Shown piece after piece: positions 16,124 to 24,035 of a DNA stretch of 64,000 bases (positions within the stretch are counted from its first letter, which is position 1; every line of letters begins with the position of its first letter). Position numbers and translations under genes: made by a program. The notes under the pieces are model-generated. The model was not told the DNA's origin. It made no database searches and saw only the letters and a list, made by a program, of their open reading frames with translations. Location: contig JAHCIT010000004.1 of assembly GCA_026129095.1 (NCBI GenBank), positions 62,001 to 126,000 of the forward strand, given 5' to 3'. The stretch comes from Deltaproteobacteria bacterium (GTDB lineage: Bacteria; JAGRBM01; JAHCIT01).

Positions 16124-17488
16124 TCAGGCGGCCGGAACCCGCACCCGCACGGTGGTTCCACGGCCGGGCGCGCTGTCGAACGTGACGTTGCCGCCCTGCC
16201 GGGTGACGAGCTCATGGACGATGTAGAGCCCCAGCCCCGCGCCGTGACCCTCGCCGGCCTTCTGGAGCGTGGCGAACGGCTTGAAGAGCGACGCATGGAG
16301 CTGTTCGGGGATTCCGCGGCCGGTATCGGCCACCTCGATCTCGATCTCGTTTCCGCGAGGGCGGATCGTGAGCCGGACCGGCTCGCGGCTTTCCGACTGG
16401 GCGGCGTTCTCCAGCAGGTTCATCACGGCGGTCGTGACCGGCCTGCCGTCCACGAGCCGCACTGCCGCCTCCGGACCGCAGGCGATCTCCACGGCGGGGT
16501 ATTTCCTGCGGACATCCGTGAGGACCGACTCCACGGGAATCTGCGACGGGGCCTTTTCCAGGTGCTCGGCCAGCTCGTACAGACGGTCCACGATCGCCGC
16601 GGCGCGCCCGTGGCCCTTCAGCGCGAGCTGGAGCATGCCCAGGGCGGCCTGCCTGTCGTCGGCCGAGAGCGTCGCCGACTGCCCGATCTCGTCGGTGAGC
16701 GTCTGGAGGATGGAGCCGCTCGATGCCAGCGGATTCCTCAGCTCATGGGCCGCGCCCGTCACCAGCGAGCCCAGCGAGGCGAGCGCCTCGGCACGGATGA
16801 GCTGGTCCTTGGAGTCCTTCAGCAGGACGTAGGCCTCGGCGAGCGCCTCCTCCCGGTCGCGCCACCGCTTGACGATATAGACCGAGAGCACGATGCACTC
16901 GATCATGATGAACAGGAACGCGCCGCCCATCGCGACAAGCCAGGCGCCCGAAAGGCGGCCGTCCTCATAAGGGGCGCCGGCCATCAGCGGCGCGTAGGGG
17001 ATGTAACCGAACCGCTCGGCGATGGTCGTCCCGACAATGACGAGCGAGCCCACCGTCACGCCGATCATGGCATCGCGGATCTCGAACAGGAGCATGGCGA
17101 CGAAGGTTCCGCCCACGAACACCAGCCCGGCATAGGGACTCGTGAGCGGACCGGTACTGTAGGAACCGTAACCGAAAGTGCCGGAGTAGAAGACGATGGT
17201 CGCCAGCACGATGGCGTGGTTCTGCGGATCGCGCTTCCGGATGGCGAAACCCCAGATGAGGATGGCCGCCCAGACGATGTTCATGCTGAGCAGCGTCTTC
17301 ATGAACAGGGCGAGATACTCCCGGTTCATGTAGGCCGCGCCCTCCGCATCGCTGAGCAGAGGGGTGAAACTGAGGACGACGAAGAGGATGAACACCGCCG
17401 TCGTCCCGGCGATGAGCAGCGACTTGTCCACCGGACTCCAGTCCAGAAGGTGCATCAGCTGGCTGATGATCCGGTCCTGCCAGCGCAT
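16124..17488 (-). CDS. Membrane histidine kinase inside the phage cluster
   Basis: About 454 residues. Roughly six hydrophobic segments with a short loop 'GYIPYAPLM' are followed by a coiled region, a HisKA domain with 'GAAHELRNPLASSG', and a HATPase_c domain with N-box 'NLLENAAQS', G1 'ADTGRGIPEQL' and G2 'GAGLGLYIV'. It should autophosphorylate on the H-box His and pass phosphate to a response regulator. The start is uncertain: ATG 17488 was chosen, GTG 17542 is possible. It lies on the strand opposite to the capsid and connector genes. A kinase with the same loop motif is at 31777-33174. It is a host-type gene, not a virion protein. Confidence 0.88.
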   Translation of the reverse strand: MRWQDRIISQLMHLLDWSPVDKSLLIAGTTAVFILFVVLSFTPLLSDAEGAAYMNREYLALFMKTLLSMNIVWAAILIWGFAIRKRDPQNHAIVLATIVFYSGTFGYGSYSTGPLTSPYAGLVFVGGTFVAMLLFEIRDAMIGVTVGSLVIVGTTIAERFGYIPYAPLMAGAPYEDGRLSGAWLVAMGGAFLFIMIECIVLSVYIVKRWRDREEALAEAYVLLKDSKDQLIRAEALASLGSLVTGAAHELRNPLASSGSILQTLTDEIGQSATLSADDRQAALGMLQLALKGHGRAAAIVDRLYELAEHLEKAPSQIPVESVLTDVRRKYPAVEIACGPEAAVRLVDGRPVTTAVMNLLENAAQSESREPVRLTIRPRGNEIEIEVADTGRGIPEQLHASLFKPFATLQKAGEGHGAGLGLYIVHELVTRQGGNVTFDSAPGRGTTVRVRVPAA

Positions 17489-17571
17489 GTTCTTGCCGGT
17501 TGCTTCCAAAACGGTTCCTTTGCCTGCGGCGGAGTATGCCACGGGGCAAAGACGAAAAGGAAACCCTTTAA

Positions 17572-17955
17572 ATGGCGATAACGACCGAAACGATCGAAAG
17601 CCGCGACCCGGCGGTACGGGGCCGCCATCCGGCGGGAGCGGCGGACCACTCGGCCCAGATCACGGCCGCGCTCACGGAGCTGCGTCTGGACCTCGCGGCG
17701 AGGGGGCTCGCCTGGCAGGAGTTCGAGGGCGTGGACGGCGCGGGTGTCTATGACGGGACGAACCCGGAGCTGGACGCGCTGCACGAACTCATCGCCCTCG
17801 CCTTCATCCACCGCTCGCTCGCCGAAACCGCCGACGACCGGTGGGAGCGCGCCGCCCGCCACTACGAGCGGTGCTACCGCGAGCGCGTGGACACGCAGGA
17901 GTTCGCCACCTACCACGGCGCCGCCCACCAGCGGACGGCGCGGATTTTCCTGTAA
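17572..17955 (+). CDS. Putative head-tail connector (adaptor) protein
   Basis: A 127-residue, mostly helical acidic protein ('ELRLDLAARGLAWQEF', 'ALHELIALAFIHRSLAE', 'RAARHYERCYRER'). AAAGGAAA lies upstream of the ATG. Size, helicity and position between capsid and tail tube fit gp6/gp15-type adaptors that dock on the portal. No family was recognised by sequence, so the call rests on gene order. It starts the second plus-strand block and diverges from the kinase gene. Confidence 0.5.
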   Translation: MAITTETIESRDPAVRGRHPAGAADHSAQITAALTELRLDLAARGLAWQEFEGVDGAGVYDGTNPELDALHELIALAFIHRSLAETADDRWERAARHYERCYRERVDTQEFATYHGAAHQRTARIFL

Positions 17956-17994
17956 CGGCACCGGCTGGTCCGGCCGGGGAAGGAACCGCCATCC

Positions 17995-18513
17995 ATGTCA
18001 TCCCAGACCGTGAAAAACGGATTCGCCGCGCTTGGCGTGACGGCGACATACAAGTCGGTGAACCTCGGCCCCACAGTGGGCGGCGCATCGCTCCGGATCG
18101 AGCGCGAGCTTGTCGAGATCCTCACCGACGAGCGCGGGCTGACGCCCGTGGACTACCTCACGCACGGCCTGAAGAAGGTGGACGTGACCTTAAGCCTCGC
18201 CCGCTGGTCGCTCATGAACTTCCAGGCGGCGTTTCCGGAGTTCACGCTCACGGGCTCTGGCGACGACCGCAAGCTCGACATCCGCGCCGACACCGGCACC
18301 TCGCTGGAGTCGAAGGCGGGGCAGCTCGTGCTGCATCCGGTGTCGCTCCTGGACGGCGACCGGACCTTCGATCTCACCTTCTGGAAGGCGGCCGTCATCT
18401 CGCCGCCGGAGCTGGCCTACCGGGGCGAGCAGGCCCCGGTGGAACTCACCTTCCGGGCGCTGCCCGATTCCAGCGGCCTGCTGCTCACGATCGGCGATCC
18501 GTCAGTCACCTGA
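17995..18513 (+). CDS. Putative major tail tube protein
   Basis: A 172-residue, beta-rich protein with 'ELVEILTDERGLTPVDYLTH' near the N-terminus and a C-terminal 'VELTFRALPDSSGLLLTI'. The pattern 'QAPVELTFRALPD' near the end is characteristic of tail tube subunits of siphophages and tailed particles. AAGGAAC precedes the ATG. It follows the connector and precedes the tail-assembly chaperone, the usual place for the tube gene. No tail sheath gene was seen, so the tail is probably non-contractile. Confidence 0.68.
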   Translation: MSSQTVKNGFAALGVTATYKSVNLGPTVGGASLRIERELVEILTDERGLTPVDYLTHGLKKVDVTLSLARWSLMNFQAAFPEFTLTGSGDDRKLDIRADTGTSLESKAGQLVLHPVSLLDGDRTFDLTFWKAAVISPPELAYRGEQAPVELTFRALPDSSGLLLTIGDPSVT

Positions 18514-18569
18514 CAGCAGCCACCTGCCGGCCGCCGGATTTTCCAGTCCATGGACCAAGGAGGAAACCC

Positions 18570-18863
18570 ATGTCCCATCACGATCTTTCAGCCCTGCGGA
18601 GCCGCCTCACGGTGAAGCTCCGCCAGAAGACCTACAGTTTCGACGAGCCCACGCTCGCGCAGATCGCCGCGCTGGTGGAAGCGAGCCGCCCCGGATCGCA
18701 GCCCGTGGAGATGGCACTCCAGTTCCGCCACGCCCTCCGGGGCATGGTTCCGGAACTGACCGACGGAGATGCCGACTACCTGCTGACGCCGCGGGTATTC
18801 GAGGCGTTCCTCAAGATCCTCACCGGGGAGACCCGCGAAGACCCTCCCCGCGGGCGGAACTGA
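18570..18863 (+). CDS. Tail assembly chaperone, short form (gpG-like)
   Basis: A 97-residue protein. AAGGAGGAAACCC precedes the ATG, a strong ribosome site. It is helical with moderate charge ('LTVKLRQKTYSFDEPTLAQI'), and lies between the tail tube and tape-measure candidate, where lambda G-type chaperones lie. The -1 frame is open through the end of this gene and continues to 19222 without a start codon of its own, matching the G / G-T arrangement. The chaperone would coat the tape-measure protein during tail assembly. The call is from gene order and frame structure. Confidence 0.6.
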   Translation: MSHHDLSALRSRLTVKLRQKTYSFDEPTLAQIAALVEASRPGSQPVEMALQFRHALRGMVPELTDGDADYLLTPRVFEAFLKILTGETREDPPRGRN

Positions 18864-19222
18864 ACGCGCTGGCCGGGATCGCCGCCAGGGCCGCCTTCAG
18901 GCTCGGCCTTTCGCCCGGTGAAACGCTGTCGCTTCCGCCCTCGTTCCTGAAAGCCCTGCTCGCCCGTGCCGACGAGCTTCACGCGGCCTCCCGGATGGAA
19001 TGGCTCGACATCCTCGCCGCCGCCGCGCTGGAACCCTGGCAGACGGGCAGCGGGCAGTCGGCCTACCGGCGGCTCCGGACCGTGCTCGCCAGCCGGTGCC
19101 CAGGCGACCCGGATACCGCCGCGCCGTCCACCGCCGGCGAGCTCATCGCCCTCTATGCCGCCGCCGTCCACCCCGGCCGGCTGGCCGAACTCGCGGGGGA
19201 GCTGAATCCATGTCCCACCTGA
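18842..19222 (+). CDS. Probable -1 frameshift extension of tail chaperone (T part)
   Basis: About 126 codons open in the -1 frame relative to the short chaperone. There is no ATG, GTG or TTG before codon 52 (ATG 18995, no ribosome site), so independent translation is unlikely. A G-T fusion made by programmed -1 slippage explains it. The best slip site by eye is C-CCU-CCC at 18842-18848, though it is not a canonical heptamer. The product is helical ('LPPSFLKALLARADELH', 'GELIALYAAAVHPGRLAE'). The end overlaps the next gene by 13 bp. Confidence 0.55.
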   Translation, partial: PSPRAELNALAGIAARAAFRLGLSPGETLSLPPSFLKALLARADELHAASRMEWLDILAAAALEPWQTGSGQSAYRRLRTVLASRCPGDPDTAAPSTAGELIALYAAAVHPGRLAELAGELNPCPT

Positions 19223-19632
19223 CGGAACTCACGGATCTCGTACAGACGGTGCTGGGGACGCTCGTTCCCGGCGACGGGCGTCTTGTGCCCGAACGCGGGG
19301 GCCTCACCCAGTCGGGCCGGACCTTCGACGTGCGGCCCGTGGGCGCCACCGTGCAGTCCTGGGAACGGCCGGGCGATGCGGCGAAGGCGAACCTCGGCGA
19401 AAGATTCGTCATCGAGATCCGGTTCGTCATGGCCGCGCAGGCCTCGGCAGTCCGGACGGCCGCCGTGGCCCACGCCTCGAATATCCTCTCCGGGCTCGCC
19501 GACACGGGGAACCTCCCTCCCGGCGGCACCCTCTCGCAGGTGATCCCCGGCGCGCCGGTCATCCGGACGAAGACGCCGCCCGGCGGCCCGGCCACGGTGA
19601 CGCTGGAACTGCCCGTGACGGTGTATTCGTAA
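19210..19632 (+). CDS. Putative tail terminator / completion protein
   Basis: A 140-residue alpha/beta protein with the pattern of gpU-like tail terminators: an N-terminal helix ('LTELTDLVQTVLG'), a central strand 'RFVIEIRFVMAAQASAV', helix, and a final strand pair 'ATVTLELPVTVYS'. Such proteins cap the tube and join it to the head. In most phages the gene precedes the tube gene, while here it lies after the chaperone, so the assignment is tentative. Confidence 0.42.
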   Translation: MSHLTELTDLVQTVLGTLVPGDGRLVPERGGLTQSGRTFDVRPVGATVQSWERPGDAAKANLGERFVIEIRFVMAAQASAVRTAAVAHASNILSGLADTGNLPPGGTLSQVIPGAPVIRTKTPPGGPATVTLELPVTVYS

Positions 19633-19667
19633 GTGACCACACCCCGGCAGGAAACCACACCCCCTGA

Positions 19668-19695
19668 CCCCCTCTCCGCAGACGCAGAGAGGGGG
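19668..19695. repeat. REP-like hairpin, imperfect copy
   Basis: CCCCCTCTC (19668-19676) and GAGAGGGGG (19687-19695) form 9-bp arms around a 10-base loop. It belongs to the family found at 11448-11674. Confidence 0.75.
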
Positions 19696-19717
19696 GAACA
19701 GGAAGGAGCCTTTCCCG

Positions 19718-19745
19718 CCCCCTCTCCGTGACCACGGAGAGGGGG
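19718..19745. repeat. REP-like hairpin, GTGACCAC loop copy
   Basis: CCCCCTCTCCGTG-AC-CACGGAGAGGGGG. Core identical to 11530-11555, and the following bases leading to TGGTTTCC are also similar. It sits 62 bp before the tape-measure candidate and could slow transcription or stabilise mRNA ends. Confidence 0.85.
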
Positions 19746-19807
19746 ATGGGGGGAGTGGTTTCCTGAAGGCGGAGAGTTTTTTCAGGTGAAGCAGAACGGA
19801 AACCCCC

Positions 19808-20491
19808 ATGCCCGACTCCCCTGAAACCTTTTTGGACCTTTCGCGGTCCGGCGATGCGGCCGGAGGCGTGGAAAGCCTGCGTGACCGCCTCGACCCGGAG
19901 GCGCTCCGCGAGGCGGCGCAGCTCATGGCCGAAATCCGGCGCGAAACCGTGCGGGCGTCGGACGTGCTCGTCAACCAGTTCCAGCGGCAGGCAGTGAGCC
20001 CCATCCGGCCGCTCGTGCAGGCGACGGCCGGTGCAATCGAGCAGATGTTCCGGGGACTGGTGGACGGCTCGGTGCGGAGCGGGCGTGCGTTCGCCGCCGT
20101 CATGCTGGACGCCGTGGGCAAGTTCGCCACCGCCCTCGGCCAGAGCATGATCGCCACGGCGAAGGTGCTCCAGGCGCTCATGGTGCTGAACATCCCGGCG
20201 ACGTTCGCCGGGGGGTTCGCCCTCATCGCCATCGGCTCGGCCCTGTCGGCCTTCGCGGCCGGGCTCGGCGGAAGCGCCGGTACGGCCACCAGTCCCGCAG
20301 CCCCGCCGGAGCCCGCGCCTGAAACACCGGACCGGCGCCTTCCGGCCGAACTCACCGTCAATCTCGTGAACAACGGCGGCGTCATCGGCATCGACAGCGT
20401 GCGCTCGTTCATCGTGGATACCATCCGCGACGCCATCGGCGACGACCGGCTGGTGGTGATCCAGGGGGCGTCCGGCATCCGGGCGATCTGA
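19808..20491 (+). CDS. Short tape-measure-like protein
   Basis: A 227-residue protein. The N-terminal half is helical ('LREAAQLMAEIRRETVRAS'), the centre is a hydrophobic Ala/Gly-rich segment (about residues 95-160, 'GGFALIAIGSALSAFAAGL'), and a Pro-rich linker leads to a small C-terminal domain. Hydrophobic helices of this type mark tape-measure C-terminal regions, and the gene lies directly after the chaperone region and before the tail tip. Typical tape measures have 700-1500 residues. At about 0.15 nm per residue this one would specify a tail near 35 nm, close to gene transfer agent tails. Confidence 0.55.
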   Translation: MPDSPETFLDLSRSGDAAGGVESLRDRLDPEALREAAQLMAEIRRETVRASDVLVNQFQRQAVSPIRPLVQATAGAIEQMFRGLVDGSVRSGRAFAAVMLDAVGKFATALGQSMIATAKVLQALMVLNIPATFAGGFALIAIGSALSAFAAGLGGSAGTATSPAAPPEPAPETPDRRLPAELTVNLVNNGGVIGIDSVRSFIVDTIRDAIGDDRLVVIQGASGIRAI

Positions 20492-20492
20492 A

Positions 20493-22040
20493 ATGCCAGT
20501 CCTCGCCAGCCGTCAGGCCCTGCTCGTTCCGTCCGTGGAACTGGAAGGGGAGCTGCGCTTCCGTCTGGACGGCGAGGACTGCACGGCGGTCCTCGCCCGT
20601 GCCTTTTATTCGCCGCCATCGCTGGCCGCCGCACTCCGGGCGGCCATGCGCGCCGCGCTGCCGGTTCTCGAAGACGAAGCGGCCTGCGGCTTCCGGCTCC
20701 ATTTCATTCTCGCGGCGGCACTTTCCGGCGGCGAGGCGGTGAACACCGGCGGCGCGCTCGCCTGGACGAACACGTCCGCGGGGCTTCCACTCACGATCCT
20801 CCACTCCAGTCCGCTGTCGCGGATCGAAACCCCGGACGGCTGGCCGCTGGTCGCGGGCGACGGGGCGCACGCCGATCTCGCCGTCGCGCCGGGAAACCGG
20901 GTCCAGTGGACCCATGCCGGAGACGCCGTGCCGAATCCCGTCCAGCCGTGCCAGTTCGTCTGGCCCCAGCTCCGGGGCCGCGCGCGGCTTTCGGAGCGGC
21001 GGATCACGGGCGACTTTTCCACACGCACCCACGCCCAGGCCGAGGACGGCCGCCTGTGGCCGGTGGCCAGGGGCGCACAGCGCCGGTGGGAGCTTTCCTT
21101 CGGGCCGCTCTCCGCCGCCGGCTGGCGGGCACAAGGCTGGGACCGGACCACCGGAAGTGGCGGCGCGCTGGAACAGGGCTCGATGATGACCTTCTTTCCC
21201 GATACTGGCCGCGAGACGGCCCTCCCCGTGCGGCCGCTGAACCGCACGATCGAGGTGGAACGGACCGTGCCGGGCTACCGGTCGGTGAAGCTCCAGCTCG
21301 CGGCGCAACCTGTACCCGATGGCGGCGGTTTCACCTACGGCCGGGAGTTTTCGGTCGAGACCGTCAGCGGCTCCCTGACGGAAACCTTCGGCGGCGACAC
21401 CGCCCACTTCAGCGCCGATGGCGGCGCGCTGAAACAGTCCGGCGCCACGCCCTCGCCGGCCTCGGTGTTCGTCCGGCTATGGCCGCTTGATGAAAGCCTC
21501 CACAGCTCGAACCTGCTGGCGAGCGTGAAGCTGTGGCGCACGTTCCCGTTCGTGGCCAGTGGCAGCGGATGGGAGGCCGGCATCGCGCTCTCGCACGCCA
21601 GCGGCAAGGCGGGCGTGGCCGTCACCGCGTCCGAAGGCCCCGCGCACCGGGAGCTCCGGGCCTGGGCCATTCACACCGACGGCAGCAAAAGCCCGCCCGT
21701 GACGCTCGGCGTCCTGCGCGGGAACATCCCCCGCTCGGAGGGGATGCAGGAGCGGCCGGACCGGAGGTTCATCGCCCGGTTCTGGTACGTGCCGCTCGGC
21801 AGCGGCGCGGCGCTGACTCGGGTGCGTGCCTGGTACAACGGCGAGGGCCCCTTCGACGGACAAGTCATGCACGGTTTCGACACCGGCGGCGGCGACCTCG
21901 CCTGGATGCCGGTATGCTCGAACGGAACCTCGCCAGCCTCGACGACCTGGTGGAAGGCGTTCCGGTTTCACGAGGACGCCTCCGGCTGGCTCGGCCCGGA
22001 CGGGCTGCCGCTCCTGCTGGGAAGCGTGGAGAATATATAG
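20493..22040 (+). CDS. Putative distal tail / baseplate protein
   Basis: A 515-residue, beta-rich, Trp-rich protein ('RRWELSFGPLSAAGWRAQGW') starting one base after the tape-measure stop. The segment around residues 190-240 resembles distal tail proteins that attach the tip to the tube. The second half (about 260-500) looks like carbohydrate-binding beta-sandwich domains ('WGLSF'-like strands are absent, but 'VKLWRTFPFVASGSGWEAGI' and 'RFIARFWYVPLGSGAAL' alternate regularly). No named family was recognised. It ends the second plus-strand block. Confidence 0.5.
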   Translation: MPVLASRQALLVPSVELEGELRFRLDGEDCTAVLARAFYSPPSLAAALRAAMRAALPVLEDEAACGFRLHFILAAALSGGEAVNTGGALAWTNTSAGLPLTILHSSPLSRIETPDGWPLVAGDGAHADLAVAPGNRVQWTHAGDAVPNPVQPCQFVWPQLRGRARLSERRITGDFSTRTHAQAEDGRLWPVARGAQRRWELSFGPLSAAGWRAQGWDRTTGSGGALEQGSMMTFFPDTGRETALPVRPLNRTIEVERTVPGYRSVKLQLAAQPVPDGGGFTYGREFSVETVSGSLTETFGGDTAHFSADGGALKQSGATPSPASVFVRLWPLDESLHSSNLLASVKLWRTFPFVASGSGWEAGIALSHASGKAGVAVTASEGPAHRELRAWAIHTDGSKSPPVTLGVLRGNIPRSEGMQERPDRRFIARFWYVPLGSGAALTRVRAWYNGEGPFDGQVMHGFDTGGGDLAWMPVCSNGTSPASTTWWKAFRFHEDASGWLGPDGLPLLLGSVENI

Positions 22041-22057
22041 AAGATGCCCAAATAGAC

Positions 22058-22092
22058 GGGCCGGAACCCCTCTTTTGGGGAAGTTCCGGCCC
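22058..22092. terminator. Strong hairpin between convergent genes
   Basis: GGGCCGGAAC / GTTCCGGCCC are perfect 10-bp arms with an inner CCC/GGG helix and a TCTTTT loop. It lies between the tail gene and the convergent small secreted protein gene, suiting a bidirectional terminator, although neither side has a long U tract. Confidence 0.55.
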
Positions 22093-22137
22093 GAAGGTGC
22101 GCCGCTTGCAGCAACCGGCGCGTGTCGAAGTCAGGAG

Positions 22138-22371
22138 TTACTTGGTCTTGGCCGCTTCCTTCTCGGCCTTCTTCTCGGCCTTCTCTTCTTTCTTCGCATC
22201 CTTGCTCTCGGCGGATGCCGGGGCGGCAGGGGTCGCCGGAGTGGCCGGCTTGCCTGCTTCGGCCGCCGGGGTGGCGGGCGTGGCCGGCTTGGCCGCTTCA
22301 GCCGCCGAGGCGATCAGGGGCGTGCCCGCGATCATTGCCGAGAGGAGTGCTGCTTCGATGGTGCGTTTCAT
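22138..22371 (-). CDS. Small exported Ala/Pro/Lys-rich protein
   Basis: A 77-residue protein: signal peptide ('MKRTIEAALLSAMIAGTPLI', cleavage near 'ASA-AEA'), then a repeat 'KPATPATPAA' occurring twice, then a charged tail of alternating Lys, Glu and Ala. AAGGAGT sits eight bases before the ATG. Low-complexity periplasmic tails of this kind can bind polyanions or peptidoglycan, but no function is known. It lies downstream of the CarF gene on the same strand, separated by 253 bp, in the host-type cassette that interrupts the phage tail genes. Confidence 0.65.
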   Translation of the reverse strand: MKRTIEAALLSAMIAGTPLIASAAEAAKPATPATPAAEAGKPATPATPAAPASAESKDAKKEEKAEKKAEKEAAKTK

Positions 22372-22624
22372 GGTCGGACTCCTTAAGTCCATTCACGTCC
22401 GGCATCCCGGAAGAACCGAAGACCCCGCTCATGTGTCCCCATGACACACGGTTTCGGAGCCTTCTCAGCGGTTTCCCTGGCGAACCGGAGCTGGAACATG
22501 AATACCGCAGCCGGATTAAAATTAGCGCGCTTTCAGATTAACACCGGAATAAGCCTACATTAATTGCCAGAACGGCAGCGGGATAGAGAACACCGGCAAC
22601 CTGCGGTCAACCCGGCGAGCCGGT

Positions 22625-23386
22625 TCAGGTTTCAGCCGGTGACGGCCGTTCTCTTGTTTCACTGCCCGAAACCCATGCCGCATCGTCCTCGCCCGCTTTC
22701 AGGCCGATGGTCCGCCGGAGAATCCGTTCCAGCACGATGAAGAACCGGGTAGTAGCCAGCACCGGGTTCAGCCACCCGACGGTGATGCAGTAGTAGGTAT
22801 CGAACGGCACGGTGTGGTGGATCTGGTGGTGGTCTGGCGGGAGGATGAGCCGCCACTTCTGGAGAAGCCGGACGAAACCGGGAACGGTGTCCGCATGGGC
22901 CCACTTGTGAAACTGGTTCGTGGCGAAGACGAACAGGCAGAGCCAGAGCGTGTGCGCCGTGGCGGCGAGGCCGAGGAGTCCCGCGCCTTCGGCCGGGAAC
23001 GACAGGAGCACTCCCGTCTGGAGCGGCACCGACACGATGCAGTTCGCACCGTTCGTCTCGATGAAGTCGTGCCGGGTAATACCCTTGGGGTCCACATGAT
23101 GCTCGCGGAACGGGCGGACGAAGTTCGGGCCGAAAACCGGCGTGTTCACCGTGCCGTAGCGGTCGGCCATCCAGTGAACGAAGCCGGAGACGAAATCGGC
23201 CAGCAGGTAGCCGCCGGGAACGGCCAGGATGAACACCGCCCACGCGGCGGGGCTGTCAATCCAGCGGGCGAGCCCCAGCGAGCGCGAGAACAGCGCCGCC
23301 GACAGCAGGAGGCACCCGGCGATGCCGGCGATCTCCAGCATCCGGTGGACAGGTGAATAGCTGTAGCTGCGCGTTTTCCCTCGCAT
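22625..23386 (-). CDS. carF: Plasmanylethanolamine desaturase (CarF/TMEM189/PEDS1 family)
   Basis: A 253-residue membrane enzyme. It carries the family's histidine signature in order: 'DFVSGFVHWMAD' (His71), 'REHHVDPKGITRHDFIETNG' (His96, 97, 106), 'NQFHKWAH' (His160, 164) and 'HHQIHH' (186-191), then 'YYCITVGWLNP'. The match to human TMEM189 and Myxococcus CarF is close across these segments. The family makes the vinyl-ether bond of plasmalogens from alkyl-ether lipids using a di-iron centre. In Myxococcus this links to singlet-oxygen signalling. Here it lies inside a phage tail module beside a lipocalin gene. Ether-lipid synthesis genes are not in this window. Confidence 0.93.
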   Translation of the reverse strand: MRGKTRSYSYSPVHRMLEIAGIAGCLLLSAALFSRSLGLARWIDSPAAWAVFILAVPGGYLLADFVSGFVHWMADRYGTVNTPVFGPNFVRPFREHHVDPKGITRHDFIETNGANCIVSVPLQTGVLLSFPAEGAGLLGLAATAHTLWLCLFVFATNQFHKWAHADTVPGFVRLLQKWRLILPPDHHQIHHTVPFDTYYCITVGWLNPVLATTRFFIVLERILRRTIGLKAGEDDAAWVSGSETRERPSPAET

Positions 23387-23480
23387 GACCCTGGCAAAAA
23401 CCCCCGGTTGACCCTACCAGCCGGGACCATCTTCCGTCTGTTACGGAGATCACACCACCCCGATGCCCCGAAAGCGGGCC

Positions 23481-24020
23481 TCAGGGAGTGCCGATGCTCA
23501 CAAGCTGCGGCGTGCGCCGAAGGCGCGTGACATCGTAATCCTGCCCGCGGAGGCGGCCGAGGATGCCCTCGTAGACATCCGTGTCCAGAACTGGCGTGCG
23601 CGACAGCACCCACAGGTAGTTCCGGCCCGGATGGCCGACCACCGCCCAACGGTAGTCCGGGTCCAGGTCGATCACCCAGTAGCTGCCGTAAAAGGGCCAG
23701 AAGAAGGTCACCTTCAGCTTCGCGTTGGTCGCCGTGTCCACGACGCGGGCCGTCCCGCGGACGCTGCGGACGGGGCCGTCGAGGGTTTTCTCGCGGCACT
23801 GGTTGAAGACGCCGATCCGGCCGTCCGGCTCCAGCGTGTAGGTCGCCATCGAGGCGACGCAGCCTTTCTGGAAACGGTTGGGGAAGCTGGCGATCTCGTA
23901 CCAGTCGCCGAGATACCGCTGGAGGTCCACCTTCTCGACCGTGTGCAGCGGCTTGCCCGCGGCGCAGCCGCCGGGAAGCAGGGCGATGATCGAAGCGAGG
24001 AGCCGGATGAGGGTTCGCAT
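23481..24020 (-). CDS. blc: Outer-membrane lipocalin (Blc-like lipoprotein)
   Basis: A 179-residue lipoprotein. The chosen ATG gives a signal peptide ending in 'LPGGC' (Cys19); a longer frame lacks a signal. The lipocalin signature 'YLGDWYEIASFPNRFQ' follows, with a later 'WVIDLDPDYRWAVVGHP' strand region and the C-terminal helix typical of Blc/apolipoprotein D. Blc proteins bind fatty acids or lysophospholipids in the envelope under stress. The gene is upstream of carF on the same strand, 94 bp apart, so a lipid-related operon is likely. Its start is 15 bp from the divergent start of the tail hub-like gene. Confidence 0.92.
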   Translation of the reverse strand: MRTLIRLLASIIALLPGGCAAGKPLHTVEKVDLQRYLGDWYEIASFPNRFQKGCVASMATYTLEPDGRIGVFNQCREKTLDGPVRSVRGTARVVDTATNAKLKVTFFWPFYGSYWVIDLDPDYRWAVVGHPGRNYLWVLSRTPVLDTDVYEGILGRLRGQDYDVTRLRRTPQLVSIGTP

Positions 24021-24035
24021 GGGAGCAAGGATAAT

